Made by a program: the position numbers and the translations under genes. A model generated the notes under the pieces. That model saw only the letters and a program-made list of their open reading frames with translations. It was not told the DNA's origin and made no database searches. From contig CANXME010000532.1 of the NCBI GenBank assembly GCA_948144175.1, forward strand, positions 4,512,419-4,576,418: a stretch of DNA of 64,000 bases. Reading direction: 5' to 3'. The DNA comes from Closterium sp. NIES-65 (Eukaryota > Streptophyta > Zygnematophyceae > Desmidiales > Closteriaceae). Within the stretch, counting starts at the first letter, position 1; every line of letters begins with the position of its first letter. This document shows positions 49,441-61,418 of the stretch, piece after piece.

Positions 49441-51210
49441 GCACCCCCTGGACTATTGGGTGTTGGACACAGGCGCTGCTTGGACAATGACGCCGCGCAA
49501 GGACCTGCTGGACGACGTACACACTGCACCGATTAATGAGGTGTGCTCTGCCTCTGGACACATGTTGAAGGTGGCTGGTGCGGGACGAGCTGCGTTTAAG
49601 GGAGCGGATGGCAAGCCGGTGGTGCTGCACGACGTTCTCCTTGTCCCCGACCTGAAGGCCAACCTCATCTCCCTCCGTAAGCTTGGCAAGGCTGGGGTGA
49701 ACACCAACACGGATGGGGCTCGCACTTATAAGGGGAAGCTGGGCAATCGGGTGCTTTGGGATCTGCACGAGAGCAAGGACGTGTACAGATCTATGTGGCA
49801 GCTGCCGGCGCTGGCGTGGCACGGTGGGGGGCAGGCTGGAGAGGGGTCTGCATCCCAGGGGGAGTGCAACGCCGTTGGAGGGGTTGGTGTGAAAGTGTCG
49901 GCCAGATCTGGGGAGACAGATTGGGCAACTGCACACCGACGTTTGGGGCATGTGGCAATGCCTTTGCTGAAGCAGCTGGAGAAGGATGGAGCCGTTAAGG
50001 GCTTGAAGTTGAACGGACAACCACCCGATGATAACTGTGAAATTTGCCTCCTTTCAAAGTTCACCCGTTTCCCCTTCCATAGTGTGGCTGGCAGGAGCAA
50101 AAAGCCGTTGGAGCTGGTCCACATGGACTTGGTGGGGCCGCTGCCGGTGCAAGGGCACAAGGGGGAGCGGTACTTCCTAACCATAGTGGATGACTGGAGC
50201 AGGCTAATGTGGGCGTATCCGCTGAAGCAGAAAGATCACGCCGCCTCCACGATTCGGGACGATTGGCTGCCGTTAGTGGAGAAGCAAGCGGAGTGTGTGG
50301 TGAAGCGGATTAGGACAGATCGGGGTGGTGAGTTCCTTGGAGCTGAGATGAAGGCCTGGCTCAAGAAGCAGGGCATCCAGAGGGAGCTGACCACGGCTTA
50401 CACCCCACAGTCCAACGGTGTAGCAGAACGGGCGAACCGGACAATTCTGGAGACAGCTAGGGCGCTGCTCATAGAATCTGGGCTGGGCAACTTGATGTGG
50501 CCCCATGCTGTTCGGCACGCTACCGTCGCTAGGAACAGGGTACTCACAAAGGTTGGGGATGACTCGTGGGTGCCGTTGGAGAGGTGGCTTGGGAGGAAGC
50601 CGCCGGTGGACATGCTGAGGGTGTTCGGTTGCATGGCAGTCGCCCACGTCCCCAAGACCTACCGCAGTAATTTGGGGGCGAGTGCAATCTGGTGTGTGCA
50701 TTTGGGGCTGGCAGCTGAGAGCAAGGGATGGCTGCTGTGGGAACCTTCCAAGGGTGTGTTGTTTGACAGCAGGGATGTGAAGTTTGTTGAGGGCATGATG
50801 TATGGGAGCTGGGAGAAACAGCCGGAGGCCAGGGTGTCCCAGCAAATGGAGCAGATCACCATGCAGCTGGACCTGACTCCTAGTGTGTGGGAGGAGGGAG
50901 AGGAGGTAGCTGCAGAGGGTGGTGATGGAAAGAAGGTACAGGAGGCACCTGCTGGTGGAGAAAATGATGTGGAGACTGGCACTAGTGGAGCTGCTGGATC
51001 TGAGGGGAAAGAGCAGCAGGAGGGGAAAACTAAGAAGCCGAAGGGTGTCGTTATGAAGGGATGGGACACACTCGTCTCTAGGCCAGGAAATACCCGTATG
51101 GCTACTAAGAAGCTGACTGCAGGAGCTGATGTAGCAGAGCAGCAGCTTGGGACCGACGACGCATTGCTGGTTCTACCGCATGGCTATAACCCGGATGAGG
51201 AGGATGAGCC
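49441..51210 (+). pseudogene. D3 protease, integrase and start of RT
   Basis: Open from the D2 boundary (HPLDYWVLDTGAAWTM) through integrase (HRRLGH, CEIC, VHMDLVGP, RTDRGGEFLG, QSNGVAERANR) to the Glu/Asp-rich linker (NPDEEDEP), where a solo LTR interrupts at 51211. In frame with the second gag frame of D3 after D2 is subtracted. Confidence 0.9.
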
Positions 51211-52303
51211 TGTTGGTGTAAGGGCCTAATAAACTCAAGTTATTAAGACTTTATCAAACTTAAACTCTCTCCTCGGGGTAACCTCCAAGGGTCCTTGGGT
51301 GCCTGGTACAAGATCAGCCCCTATTCTCAGGTCCTAGTTTGTAGAGAGAGGGATCAAGAGGGACTTGGTCAAAACAGCAAGAGTACCTTGAACGTTGCGC
51401 AGCGTATCGTGCAGACCGTCGACCGGATTAAGCTGAGAATTTTCTATATCGAAGCTCACTCTAAGAGCTTTAAAATAAGCGAAGTTGCCTCGCGAAAAGT
51501 TATGCCATTACGAAGTTATGGCTCGGACAGCGTTAGCCTAGCGTTGGAGTGCTAGCGTACTAGCGTTGACTCGGGTAGCATTCCGCCGTCGCACTGCGTA
51601 GAAACAAAATTCCAGCAAGGAAGGAATTCGCTTGAATCAATTTCACTATATTCAGGTACAAACAGAGAAGGAATAAATAGCTCTAGCTAGCAAGGACCTT
51701 GGAAATCAACCTGGGAACAACTAGGGATGATCCCAAAAAATTCCAAGCAACAGAACCAACCTGGCTGGACAAAAAAGCAGGTGGTAGGTTGGTGAACAAC
51801 CTCTGGTTCTGTTTTTCCAACCTGGGAAAACAACAACCAGGTTCAGGTCCTAAAAACAGAACCTGTTTTGTCTTTGCCCAACCAGCCAAATGCTGGTTCT
51901 GCTGGTTTCCCCTGGCCCTGTAGCATGCAGATACAGACAAACAACATCCAACCTTCACCTAAATTGTACCCCTATAGTGCCTGCCCTGCTACACTATAGT
52001 CAACCAAACAAAACAGTACAATTTCGATTTGGATAGAACTGAATCTGCGCAATCAAGTAAGCCGAACCGCAAAGCTTCCATCTTGGGTTCCTTTGCGAGC
52101 TCGTCCTTTCTGCTTGTACTGTTCATAGCGCGTACAATGTTATGCCGAAGCACACATTGTGCAAGTACCTGCAAATGCTTCAAGCAAAACTTGCGAAAGC
52201 AAATAAACACACGAACATACCATTCACACGGAAATGCATTCGCACAGGCATACTCGTACAAACAGACGGCAGGATGTCGTGCAATGTGAATTTGAACCCA
52301 ACA
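51211..52303 (-). repeat. solo D LTR inside D3
   Basis: 1093 bp in reverse orientation with perfect GAGCC duplication (51206-51210 and 52304-52308). No internal region, so it is a product of LTR-LTR recombination. It has several private substitutions, so it is older than D2. Confidence 0.93.
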
Positions 52304-53249
52304 GAGCCTGCGTACTGTTTTTCTTGCCCTTGCACCAGAGGAACCAGCTAGCATGGAGGAGGCATTAGCTGGACCAGATAGGGACAAATGGCTAGCTTCT
52401 AGGGATGCTGAGTACCAGAGCCTGCTGGAGAATGGGACTTGGGAACTAGTGGTGCTGCCTGAGGGAAAGAAAGCGGTACAATGCAAGTGGGTGCTAAGGA
52501 TCAAGACTGACAACAAGGGGCAGGTCACCATCTACAAGAGTAGGTTGGTGGCTAAGGGGTTTATGCAGAAGGAGAAGCGGGACTTCAATGAGATCTTTGC
52601 TCCCACTGCCAAACCCTCTACCCTTCGTGTCTTGTTGGCAGATGCAGCCGTTAGTGGGAAGTTCATTATCCAGATGGACATATCAACGGCATTCCTCAAC
52701 GGGAGTTTAGAGGAGGAGGTGTTCATGACGCAGCCACCTGGGTATGAGGATGGTACGGGCAGAGTGTGCAAGCTGAAAAGGTCCATCTACGGCTTGAAGC
52801 AGGCGCCACGCTGCTGGTACCAGAAGTTGGCAGCTGTTTAAGAGGAGATGGGATTCAGGACCAGCAGCTGTGATGAGAGCCTCTTTCTCAAGGAGGAGGG
52901 GGAGAAGCTGGTGCTGTTTCTGGTCTATGTGGATGACATTCTTCTCTTTAGCAGCAGCATGAAAGAGATCCAGAAGGTGCAGCAGCAGCTAATGGAGAAC
53001 TTCAAGTGCAAGAACCTTGGGGAGGTAAAGTACTACCTCGGGACGCACGTGGAGAGGGATCTGGATCACAGGTGGTTGAAGCTGCACCAAGAGAAGTTCA
53101 TCAAGGAGCTTGGGGAGAAGTACGGAATTGAGAATGAGCGCAAGGTTGCAACTCCCCTGCCAGCAGAATTCAAGCTTGTGAAAGCTGCAGAGGATGAAGG
53201 GGTTGAAGCCGAGGAGCAGCGGTGATTTCAGTCCTTGGTGGGCAGCCTC
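52304..53249 (+). pseudogene. D3 reverse transcriptase
   Basis: After the GAGCC copy, one extra T near 52318 shifts the frame. Then MEEALAGPDRDKWLASRDAEYQ, QMDISTAFLNG and YGLKQAPRCWY are open to a TAA at 52840-52842 (TTA in D2). YVDD (FLVYVDDILLF) follows in the same frame, reaching a TGA at 53223-53225 (D2 has Gln codons there). Cut at 53249 within LVGSL by a D LTR. Confidence 0.88.
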
Positions 53250-54342
53250 TGTTGGGTGCAAATTCACATTGCACGACATCCTGCCGTCTGTTTGTATGAG
53301 TATGGGTGTGCGAATGGATTTTCGTGTGAATGGTATGTTCGTGTGTTTGTTTGCTTTCGCAATTTTCGCTTGAAGCATTTGCAGGTACTCGCACAATGTG
53401 CGCTTCGGCACAACATTGTACGCGCTATGAACAGTGCAAGTAGAAAGGATGATCTCGCAAAGGAACCCAAGATGGAAGCTTTGCAGTTCGGTCGAATTGA
53501 TTGCGCAGATTCAGTTCTATCCAACTTGTAAGTATACTGTTTTGTTTGGTTGACTATAGTGTAGCAGGGCAGGCACTATAGGGGTACAATTTAGGTGAAG
53601 GTTGGATGTTGTTTGTCTGTATCTGCATGCTACAGGGCCAGGGGAAACCAGCGGAACCAGCATTTGGCTGGTTGGGCAAAGACAAAACAGGTTCTGTTTT
53701 TAGGACCTGAACCTGGTTGTTGTTTTCCCAGGTTGGAAAAACAGAACCAGAGGTTGTTCACCAACCTATCACCTGCTATTTTGTCCAGCTAGGTTGGTTC
53801 TGTTGCTTGGAATTATTTGGGATCATCCCTGGTTGTTCCCAGGTTGATTCCCAAGGTCCTTGCTAGCTAGAACTATTTATTCTTTCTCTATTTGTACCTG
53901 GATATAGTGAAATTGATTCAAGCGAATTCCTCCCTTCCTGGAAATTCGTTTCTACGCGGTGCGACGGCGGAATGCTATCCGAGTCAACGCTAGTACGCTA
54001 GCACTCCAACGCTAGGCTAACGCTGTCCGAGCCATAACTTCGTAATGGCAGAACTTTTCGCGAGAGAACTTGGCTTATTTTAAAGCTCTTAGAGTAAGCT
54101 TCGATATAGGAAATTCTCAGCTTAATCCGATCGACGGTCTGCACGATACGCTGCGCGACATTCAAGGTACTCTTGCTGTTTTGACTTAGTCCCTCTTGAT
54201 CCCTCTCTCTACAAACTCGGACCCGAGGATAGGGGCTGGTCTTGTACCAGGCACCCAAGGACCCTTGGAGGTGACCCCCAGGAGAGGTTTTAAGTTTGAT
54301 AAAGTCTTAATAGCTTGAGTTTATTAGGCCCTTACACCAACA
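53250..54342 (+). repeat. D LTR, left edge of composite block X2
   Basis: 1093 bp. Left flank GCCTC is D3 RT; the right side continues directly into E at CGATTTGGTGG, the same junction as at 34998/34999. No PBS follows. Confidence 0.9.
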
Positions 54343-56310
54343 CGATTTGGTGGAGGGGAAGGAGAAGATTCCGGAGGCCGCAGAACTCGAAGGAGCATGG
54401 AAGAAGCGCTCGTTCGACGTGTACATGCTCATAGTGCCAGCTGTTAGAGGGAGAAAACTTGACCACATCAAGGACCTATTGGGTGATCTAGAGTGTGGCC
54501 CCAAGGCTTGGAAGAAGCTTCTGGATGTGCACTCAACCGACACACGCTACTGGCATCGTGCTACTCGCGCGGTGGCTGCGCGACATCAAGTTTGTTGATG
54601 GAGAGCCGATGCAACCGGTGTTGGATGAGATGCGGGACATCTTTACGAAGCTCGAAGGTGGCGGTGTGGAGTATCGGAGCTTGTCCAGTGTGTGGAGATC
54701 GTAATAAGGTTGCCGGAGTCATGGTCTGCCCTTGCCATCAACCTCAATTCCCAACAGCCTCAATGGAGTGTGGATTACTTTCGGGCGCGCATCCTTGAAG
54801 AGGATTTGAGGCGCTGGAGTGTGGAGCATTCGGAAGAGGGAGCTGGCTATGGAGCTAGAGGTGGAAGGAGTGGCTTCAAGAAGAAGTGGAAGGGCAAGAA
54901 AAACTAGAAATCTCAAGAGGAGAGCGGCAGAGAGATGTGTTTCAACTACAAGTAGTGTGGACATCGTTGGAGGAAGTGCTACCAACGACCTAGGGATTGG
55001 GCCTCGCCTTCACTAAGCAACAAACAAGGTGGCAAGAGGAGTTAGGGAGTCGCGGGAGCTAGTGGAGAGGAGAAGGATGAGGAGAAAGGCGACAAATTTG
55101 AGGAGCAGAAGGCTGGGTTCTTCTTCTTTGTGAACGAAGGTGCAACCAACCCCGTCATGGATGCCAAGGTTCTCACTCATCCCCTCATCCATAGGGTGAT
55201 TGACTCTTGGATCTCGTGACTCATACCTCATCGTGTGAATCTACTTGATCAGATTCAGCCTTGACTCATCTCTATAGTCACATTCACGACTGGCGCCAAG
55301 GTCAATGCATGGGATACGCCAAGTTCATCGGAGCGGATAGAGATCTCGTGGGGTTGAAGAACGTGCTCTGGGTGCCAGACTTCTGCGTGAAGCTGATTTC
55401 TACCGGCCGTATGGGAGATGCGGGTGTGAACACCGAGACGATTGACTCGACCATGTTGCCGGCTGCTAGGATGCCCTACAAGTTCTGACCTAATGCTGTC
55501 CGCCATGTCACCGCGATCAAAAACAGGGTTTTGACGCATGTTGGCGACAAGCACTGGGTGCCGCACGAGCAATGGCTTGGGAAGAAGCCAACCATTGACA
55601 TGCTGCAGATGTGGGGCTGCATGTGGCTTGTGATGGTGCCTAAGGAGCAAAGACACAAGCTTGAAGTTGCTGCTATGTGGGCTGTCCATCTTGGGATGGC
55701 TCTTGACTCGAAGAGGTTGCTGATGTGGGACCTCAAGAGCAAGAAGATGCTGGTCAGCTGTGACATCAAGTTTGTGGAGGACGTCATGTACAAGGACTGG
55801 CAGCAGCAGCAACACATGAAGATTGGCTTGCATGTGCAGGAGGTTGAGCGGTTTGTAGAGGGGGAGTTCGGCTGCACATTAATGATCTCCCTAGGTCAGA
55901 GCTGACCAGTGACCAAAGTGGCAGTGATGAGAAGCAAGTTGCTGGACCTGCTGTAGAGGAGGGGTTGGAGGATGAGTCAGGACGTGTTAATTCACCATCT
56001 CAGCCCAAGCCTGTTGCACCAGCCAAGGTCACGAAGAGGAGTGTGCAGTGAGGAGCTTTGCCACATGGTCAGCAGACTGCAACCCGCGGGAAGAGAGCGG
56101 CAGCGCCGCCTTCAAGACTGAAGAGAGTGACTGGGGAGGGCCTAAGCAAGGTGCCATGGCTGTTTAGGCGGATGAGGGAGATGATGAGGAGATGGCGTTC
56201 AAATTCTTCACACCTCTGCCTAGAGAACCAGCCACACTGAAGGAGCCACTGAGTGGACTCCAGAAGGAGGAGTGGAAGGTTGCCATGGATGCAGAGTACA
56301 ACGTGTTATA
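54343..56310 (+). pseudogene. element E gag-pol remnant, copy 2
   Basis: Nearly identical to 34999-36966 (differences such as ATTCCGGAGG for ATTCTGGAGG and CTCGAAGG for CTCAAAGG), with the same stops, knuckle break and missing integrase core. It shares the decay of copy 1, so it was duplicated after E had died. Confidence 0.85.
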
Positions 56311-56660
56311 GTCACAGTAGGCTCAAATGTGCCTAAAACGAAAGATAGAGTGCATAGACAGATTTCTGCACATCGATTTCAAATGTTCATAGCGATCTGA
56401 TCACATCTCTAAATGACATGCTACAAATTGGATCTAGAGGGTCTTAACATCATCTACAATAGGAAATTCAGATTGCACGATTTCATTAAGAATTGACGAT
56501 ACCGTGTCGGTTTGAACGAACGGCACTATAACAGCCACTAGAGTCTTAGAACACAAATTAGGAAGAGTTACGAGTTGGAAATGACTCCGAGCTCCTACAA
56601 ACGCCAAGAGCTGAGGTACAGTGATGTGGAACAGTGCCACACTGTCCTCAACCAAGAAGG
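56311..56660. other. orphan 350-bp segment, copy 2
   Basis: Same sequence as 36967-37316 with very few changes. No ORF or motif that I recognise. Confidence 0.6.
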
Positions 56661-57120
56661 TGTTGGGTGCAAATTCACATTGCACGACATCCTGCCGTCT
56701 GTTTGTATGAGTATGCGTGTGCGAATGCATTTGGGTGTGAATGGAATGTTCGTGTGTTTGTTTGCTTTCACAATTTTCGCTTGAAGCATTTGCACGTACT
56801 CGCGCATTATGCGCTCCGGCACAACATTGTACGCGCTATGAACAGTACAAGCAGAAAGGACGAGCTCGAAAAGGAACCCAAGATGGAAGCTTTGCGGTTT
56901 GGTTGAATTGATTATGCAGATTCAGTTCTCTCCAACTCGAAATTGTAGTGTTTTGTTTGGTTGACTATAGTGTAGCAGGGCAGGCACTATAGGGGTACAA
57001 TTTAGGTGAAGGCTGGATGTTGTACCAGGCACCCAAGGACCCTTGGAGGTGACCCCGAGGAGAGGTTTTAAGTTTGATAAAGTCTTAATAGCTTGAGTTT
57101 ATTAGGCCCTTACTCCAACA
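56661..57120 (+). repeat. D LTR with large internal deletion
   Basis: TGTTGGGTGC start to GGCTGGATGTTG, then directly TACCAGGCACCC...TCCAACA: about 630 bases of LTR are missing at 57024. The copy-1 counterpart (37317-38760) instead carries the captured gag fragment. Confidence 0.88.
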
Positions 57121-57595
57121 GAAGGGTCTCTAACTCCACAAGGTTCTACACCAAGAGAAATGTTACACTGCATATTGTAATGTAACTATTCTCAATATCT
57201 TGAAGTGTACCCTTTTCGCGGGCTTCGCGATCACTTGAATCTTGAAACCAAGACTCTGGTTCTTCATCATAAACTCATCATTGAGTTCTTGATAGGTCTG
57301 CTGCACACAGATGCGACACGCCGAACGTTCCACACACAACAAAATAAAAAACCGCGCGCGAGACATACGACAAGATAGAAACCGCGCACGGGACACAAAC
57401 GACTGCTTGACATGCGACTAGTGATGACTCGCTATTGACTCTACACACACATACATTCGACATCACGACTCATCATTCACACACTATTATAAGCATGAAA
57501 TATATATTATCTCATGCCCTCATACCATTCCATGCACACACGCATGCACGCACACGGACAACAAGCCGAGTGCAAACCGTAGGATTGCACCAACA
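57121..57595 (-). repeat. element F 3' LTR, copy 2
   Basis: Counterpart of 38761-39235 with scattered substitutions (for example GACTGC for GACCGC). Confidence 0.6.
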
Positions 57596-57599
57596 AACT

Positions 57600-58450
57600 C
57601 CCCCTCGGATTGTTGGCCTTAGGATCTGGTTCTCTCAGTTCAGAACCATCCTAGCCAGCTTGCAACACTTCCAATGTTGCTGCTCTACAGCCTCTTGATC
57701 ATCATCTCAGCTGGCTACCCCGTTGTCTTCACGCAGTGCAAATCAACTTCACCCGCGGCCACCATGCTCCTCGTCCAGTGCCACTTTACCCTCATGTGCT
57801 TGGTAAGGCCGTACAACACAGGGTTCTTGGCTAGTACAATGGTGCCTTGGCTGTCACATTAGAATGGGGTAGGTCCTGGCTGCTCCTCCCCCAATTCAGC
57901 CAACAAACGCCGCTGCTACACAATCTCCCGTATGGCACGGAAAAGTGCCATGTACCTAGATTCCACCGAGCTCAATGCTTCTTGCTTTCCCAAGCAGCTG
58001 GGCCTTCACCAACACAGCAGATGAAGCCTCCCACCCTTGTTATGTCCTTTGGTTTCGATGCATATGAGGCATCCGAGAATGTGGTGAGGAACAAACGCCC
58101 GGGCTCAACACCATCCACGCCCTTTTGGCGCCTTTGCGCCGCCACCGAGTATTGCAGCCCAACGGTCGGCGTTTGGCCAAGATACTTGGCCACCCTCATT
58201 ACAGCTGCTACTTGCTCCTCATTAGGGCATTACACAACCCTAGCCAGCTGCCCACTACCAAAGGCAACGACCGGCCGAGTATTGACCGCCGCGTACATGA
58301 GGCTGCCCACCAACGAGTGAAATCGATGCCTCTTCTCTTCACCAATGCTCTCCTCCTCTGGTCCCTTCACACACTTGAACCCAGAGGGAAAGGGTGTAGC
58401 CAGATGGCCTTCACTCTGCCCAAATTTGGCAGCCAGGGCCTCCAGGTACT
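57600..58450 (-). pseudogene. element F pol remnant, copy 2
   Basis: Same RT-end and RNase H pieces as 39240-40090 (RVAKYLGQTPTVGLQYS, FSDASYASKPKD, GGFICCVGEGPAAWESKKH), with a few private differences and a small deletion near 57685. Confidence 0.75.
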
Positions 58451-58659
58451 GCTGCTGTCGGAACCTTCCAAGGGTGTGTTGTTTGACAGCAGGGATGTGA
58501 AGTTTGTTGAGGGCATGATGTATGGGAGCTGGGAGAAACAGCCGGACGCCAGGGTGTCCCAGCAAATGGAGCAGATCACCATGCAGCTGGACCTGACTCC
58601 TAATGTGTGGGAGGAGGGAGAAGAGGCAGCTGCAGAGAGTGGTGATGGAAAGAAGGTAC
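58451..58659 (+). pseudogene. D-family integrase C-terminal fragment, copy 2
   Basis: EPSKGVLFDSRDVKFVEG...LDLTPNVWEEGEEAAAE, cut at AAGAAGGTAC by a D LTR exactly as in copy 1. Confidence 0.8.
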
Positions 58660-59183
58660 TGTTGGGTGCAAATTCACATTGCACGACATCCTGCCGTCTG
58701 TTTGTACGAGTATGCGTGTGCGAATGCATTTGCGTGTGAATGGTATGTTCGTGTGTTTGTTTGCGTTCGCAATTTTCGCTTGAAGCATTTGCAGGTACTC
58801 GCACAATGTGCTCTTCGGCACAACATTGTACGTGCTATGAACACTGCAAGCTGAAATGACAAGCTCGCAAAGGAACCCAAGATGGAAGCTTTGCAGTTCG
58901 GTCGAATTGATTGCGCAGATTCAGTTCTATCCAACTTGTAATTGTACTGTTTTGTTTGGTTGACTATAGTGTAGCAGGGCAGGCACTATAGGGGTACAAT
59001 TTAGGTGAAGGTTGGATGTTGTTTGTCTGTATCTGCATGCTACAGGGCCAGGGGAAACCAGCGGAACCAGCATTTGGCTGGTTGGGCAAAGACAAAACAG
59101 GTTCTGTTTTTAGGACCTGAACCTGGTTGTTGTTTTCCCAGGTTGGAAAAACAGAACCAGAGGTTGTTCACCAACCTACCACC
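58660..59183 (+). repeat. D LTR (a), 5' half, interrupted by LTR (b)
   Basis: First 524 bases of a D LTR, broken after CAACCTACCACC where another TGTTGGG begins. The remainder should lie right of the window. Confidence 0.85.
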
Positions 59184-60276
59184 TGTTGGGTGCAAATTCA
59201 CATTGCACGACATCCTGCCGTCTGTTTGTACGAGTATGCGTGTGCGAATGCATTTGCGTGTGAATGGTATGTTTGTGTGTTTGTTTGCTTTCGCAATTTT
59301 CGCTTGAAGCATTTGCAGGTACTCGCAAAATGTGCGCTTCGGCATAACATTGTACGCGCTATGAACAGTACAAGCAGAAAGGACGAGCTCGCAAAGGAAC
59401 CCAAGATGGAAGCTTTGCGGTTCAACTTACTTGATTGCGCAGATTCAGTTCTATCCAACTCGAAATTGTACTGTTTTGTTTGGTTGACTATAGTGTAGCA
59501 GGGCAGGCACTATAGGGGTACAATTTAGGTGAAGGTTGGATGTTTTTTGTCTGTATCTGCATGCTACAAGGCCAGGGGAAACCAGCGGAACCAGCATTTG
59601 GCTGGTTGGGCAAAGACAAAACAGGTTCTGTTTTTAGGACCTGAACCTGGTTGTTGTTTTCCCAGGTTGGAAAAACAGAACCAGAGGTTGTTCACCAACC
59701 TATCACCTGCTATTTTGTCCAGCCAGGTTGGTTCTGTTGCTTGGAATTATTTGGGATCATCCCTGGTTGTTCCCAGGTTGATTCCCAAGGTCCTTGCTAG
59801 CTAGAGCTATTTATTCCTTCTCTGTTTGTACCTAAATATAGTGAAATTGATTCAAGCGAATTCCTTCCTTGCTGGAATTTCTTTTCTACGCGGTGCGACG
59901 GCGGAATGCTACCCGAGTCAACGCTAGTACGCTAGCACTCCAGCGCTAGGCTAACGCTGTCCGAGCCCTAACTTCGTAATGGCAGAACTTTTCGCGAGGC
60001 AACTTGGCTTATTTTAAAGCTCTTAGAGTGAGCTTCGATATAGGAAATTCTCAGCTTAATCCGATCGACGGTCTGCATGATACGCTGCGCGACGTTCAAG
60101 GTACTTTTGCTGTTTTGACTAAGTCCCTCTTGATCCCTCTCTCTACAAACTCGGACCCGAGGATAGGGGCTGGTCTTGTACCAGGCACCCAAGGACCCTT
60201 GGAGGTGACCCCGAGGAGAGGTTTTAAGTGTGATAAAGTCTTAATAGCTTGAGTTTATTAGGCCCTTACACCAACA
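59184..60276 (+). repeat. D LTR (b), 1093 bp
   Basis: Complete TGTTGGG...CCAACA. Only AGC (the first bases before a PBS) follows before the next LTR starts at 60280, so its own internal region has been split by D5. Expected duplication CCACC cannot be checked. Confidence 0.88.
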
Positions 60277-60279
60277 AGC

Positions 60280-61372
60280 TGTTGGGTGCAAATTCACATT
60301 GCACGACATCCTGCCGTCTGTTTGTACGAGTATGCGTGTGCGAATGCATTTGCGTGTGAATGGTATGTTTGTGTGTTTGTTTGCTTTCGCAATTTTCGCT
60401 TGAAGCATTTGCAGGTACTCGCAAAATGTGCGCTTCGGCATAACATTGTACGCGCTATGAACAGTACAAGCAGAAAGGACGAGCTCGCAAAGGAACCCAA
60501 GATGGAAGCTTTGCGGTTCAACTTACTTGATTGCGCAGATTCAGTTCTATCCAACTCGAAATTGTACTGTTTTGTTTGGTTGACTATAGTGTAGCAGGGC
60601 AGGCACTATAGGGGTACAATTTAGGTGAAGGTTGGATGTTGTTTGTCCGTATCTGCATGCTACAGGGCCAGGGGAAACCAGCGGAACCAGCATTTGGCTG
60701 GTTGGGCAAAGACAAAACAGGTTCTGTTTTTAGGACCTGAACCTGGTTGTTGTTTTCCCAGGTTGGAAAAACAGAACCAGAGGTTGTTCACCAACCTACC
60801 ACCTGCTATTTTGTCCAGCCAGGTTGGTTCTGTTGCTTGGAATTATTTGGGATCATCCCTGGTTGTTCCCAGGTTGATTCCTTAGGTCCTTGCTAGCTAG
60901 AGCTATTTATTCCTTCTCTGTTTGTACCTGAATATAGTGAAATTGATTCGGGCGAATTCCTTCCTTGCTGGAATTTCTTTTCTACGCGGTGCGACGGCGG
61001 AATGCTACCCGAGTCAACGCTAGTACGCTAGCACTCCAACGCTAGGCTAACGCTGTCCGAGCCATAACTTCGTAATGGCAGAACTTTTCGCGAGGCAACT
61101 TGGCTTATTTTAAAGCTCTTAGAGTGAGCTTCGATATAGGAAATTCTCAGCTTAATCCGATCGGCGGTCTGCACGATACGCTGCGCGACGTTCAAGGTAC
61201 TCTTGCTGTTTTGACTAAGTCCCTCTTGATCCCTCTCTCTACAAACTCGGACCCGAGGATAGGGGCTGGTCTTGTACCAGGCACCCAAGGACCCTTGGAG
61301 GTGACCCCGAGGAGAGGTTTTAAGTGTGATAAAGTCTTAATAGCTTGAGTTTATTAGGCCCTTACACCAACA
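60280..61372 (+). repeat. D5 5' LTR (1093 bp)
   Basis: TGTTGGG...CCAACA, followed by AGC and an exact TGGTATCAGAGC. Confidence 0.93.
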
Positions 61373-61375
61373 AGC

Positions 61376-61387
61376 TGGTATCAGAGC
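61376..61387 (+). promoter_or_regulatory. D5 primer-binding site
   Basis: TGGTATCAGAGC, three bases after the LTR. Confidence 0.92.
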
Positions 61388-61418
61388 TGCGTTATAGTGA
61401 TCCTCGATATAGGTAGCT

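Larger units (their letters stand above)
40301..53249 (+). mobile_element. D-family element D3, host of D2 and a solo LTR; 3' part displaced
   Basis: 5' LTR 40301-41393, gag 41440-42585, then D2 (minus), protease-integrase 49441-51210, a solo LTR, RT 52304-53249. At 53249 (codons for LVGSL) a further D LTR begins and D3 does not resume inside the window. Confidence 0.88.
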
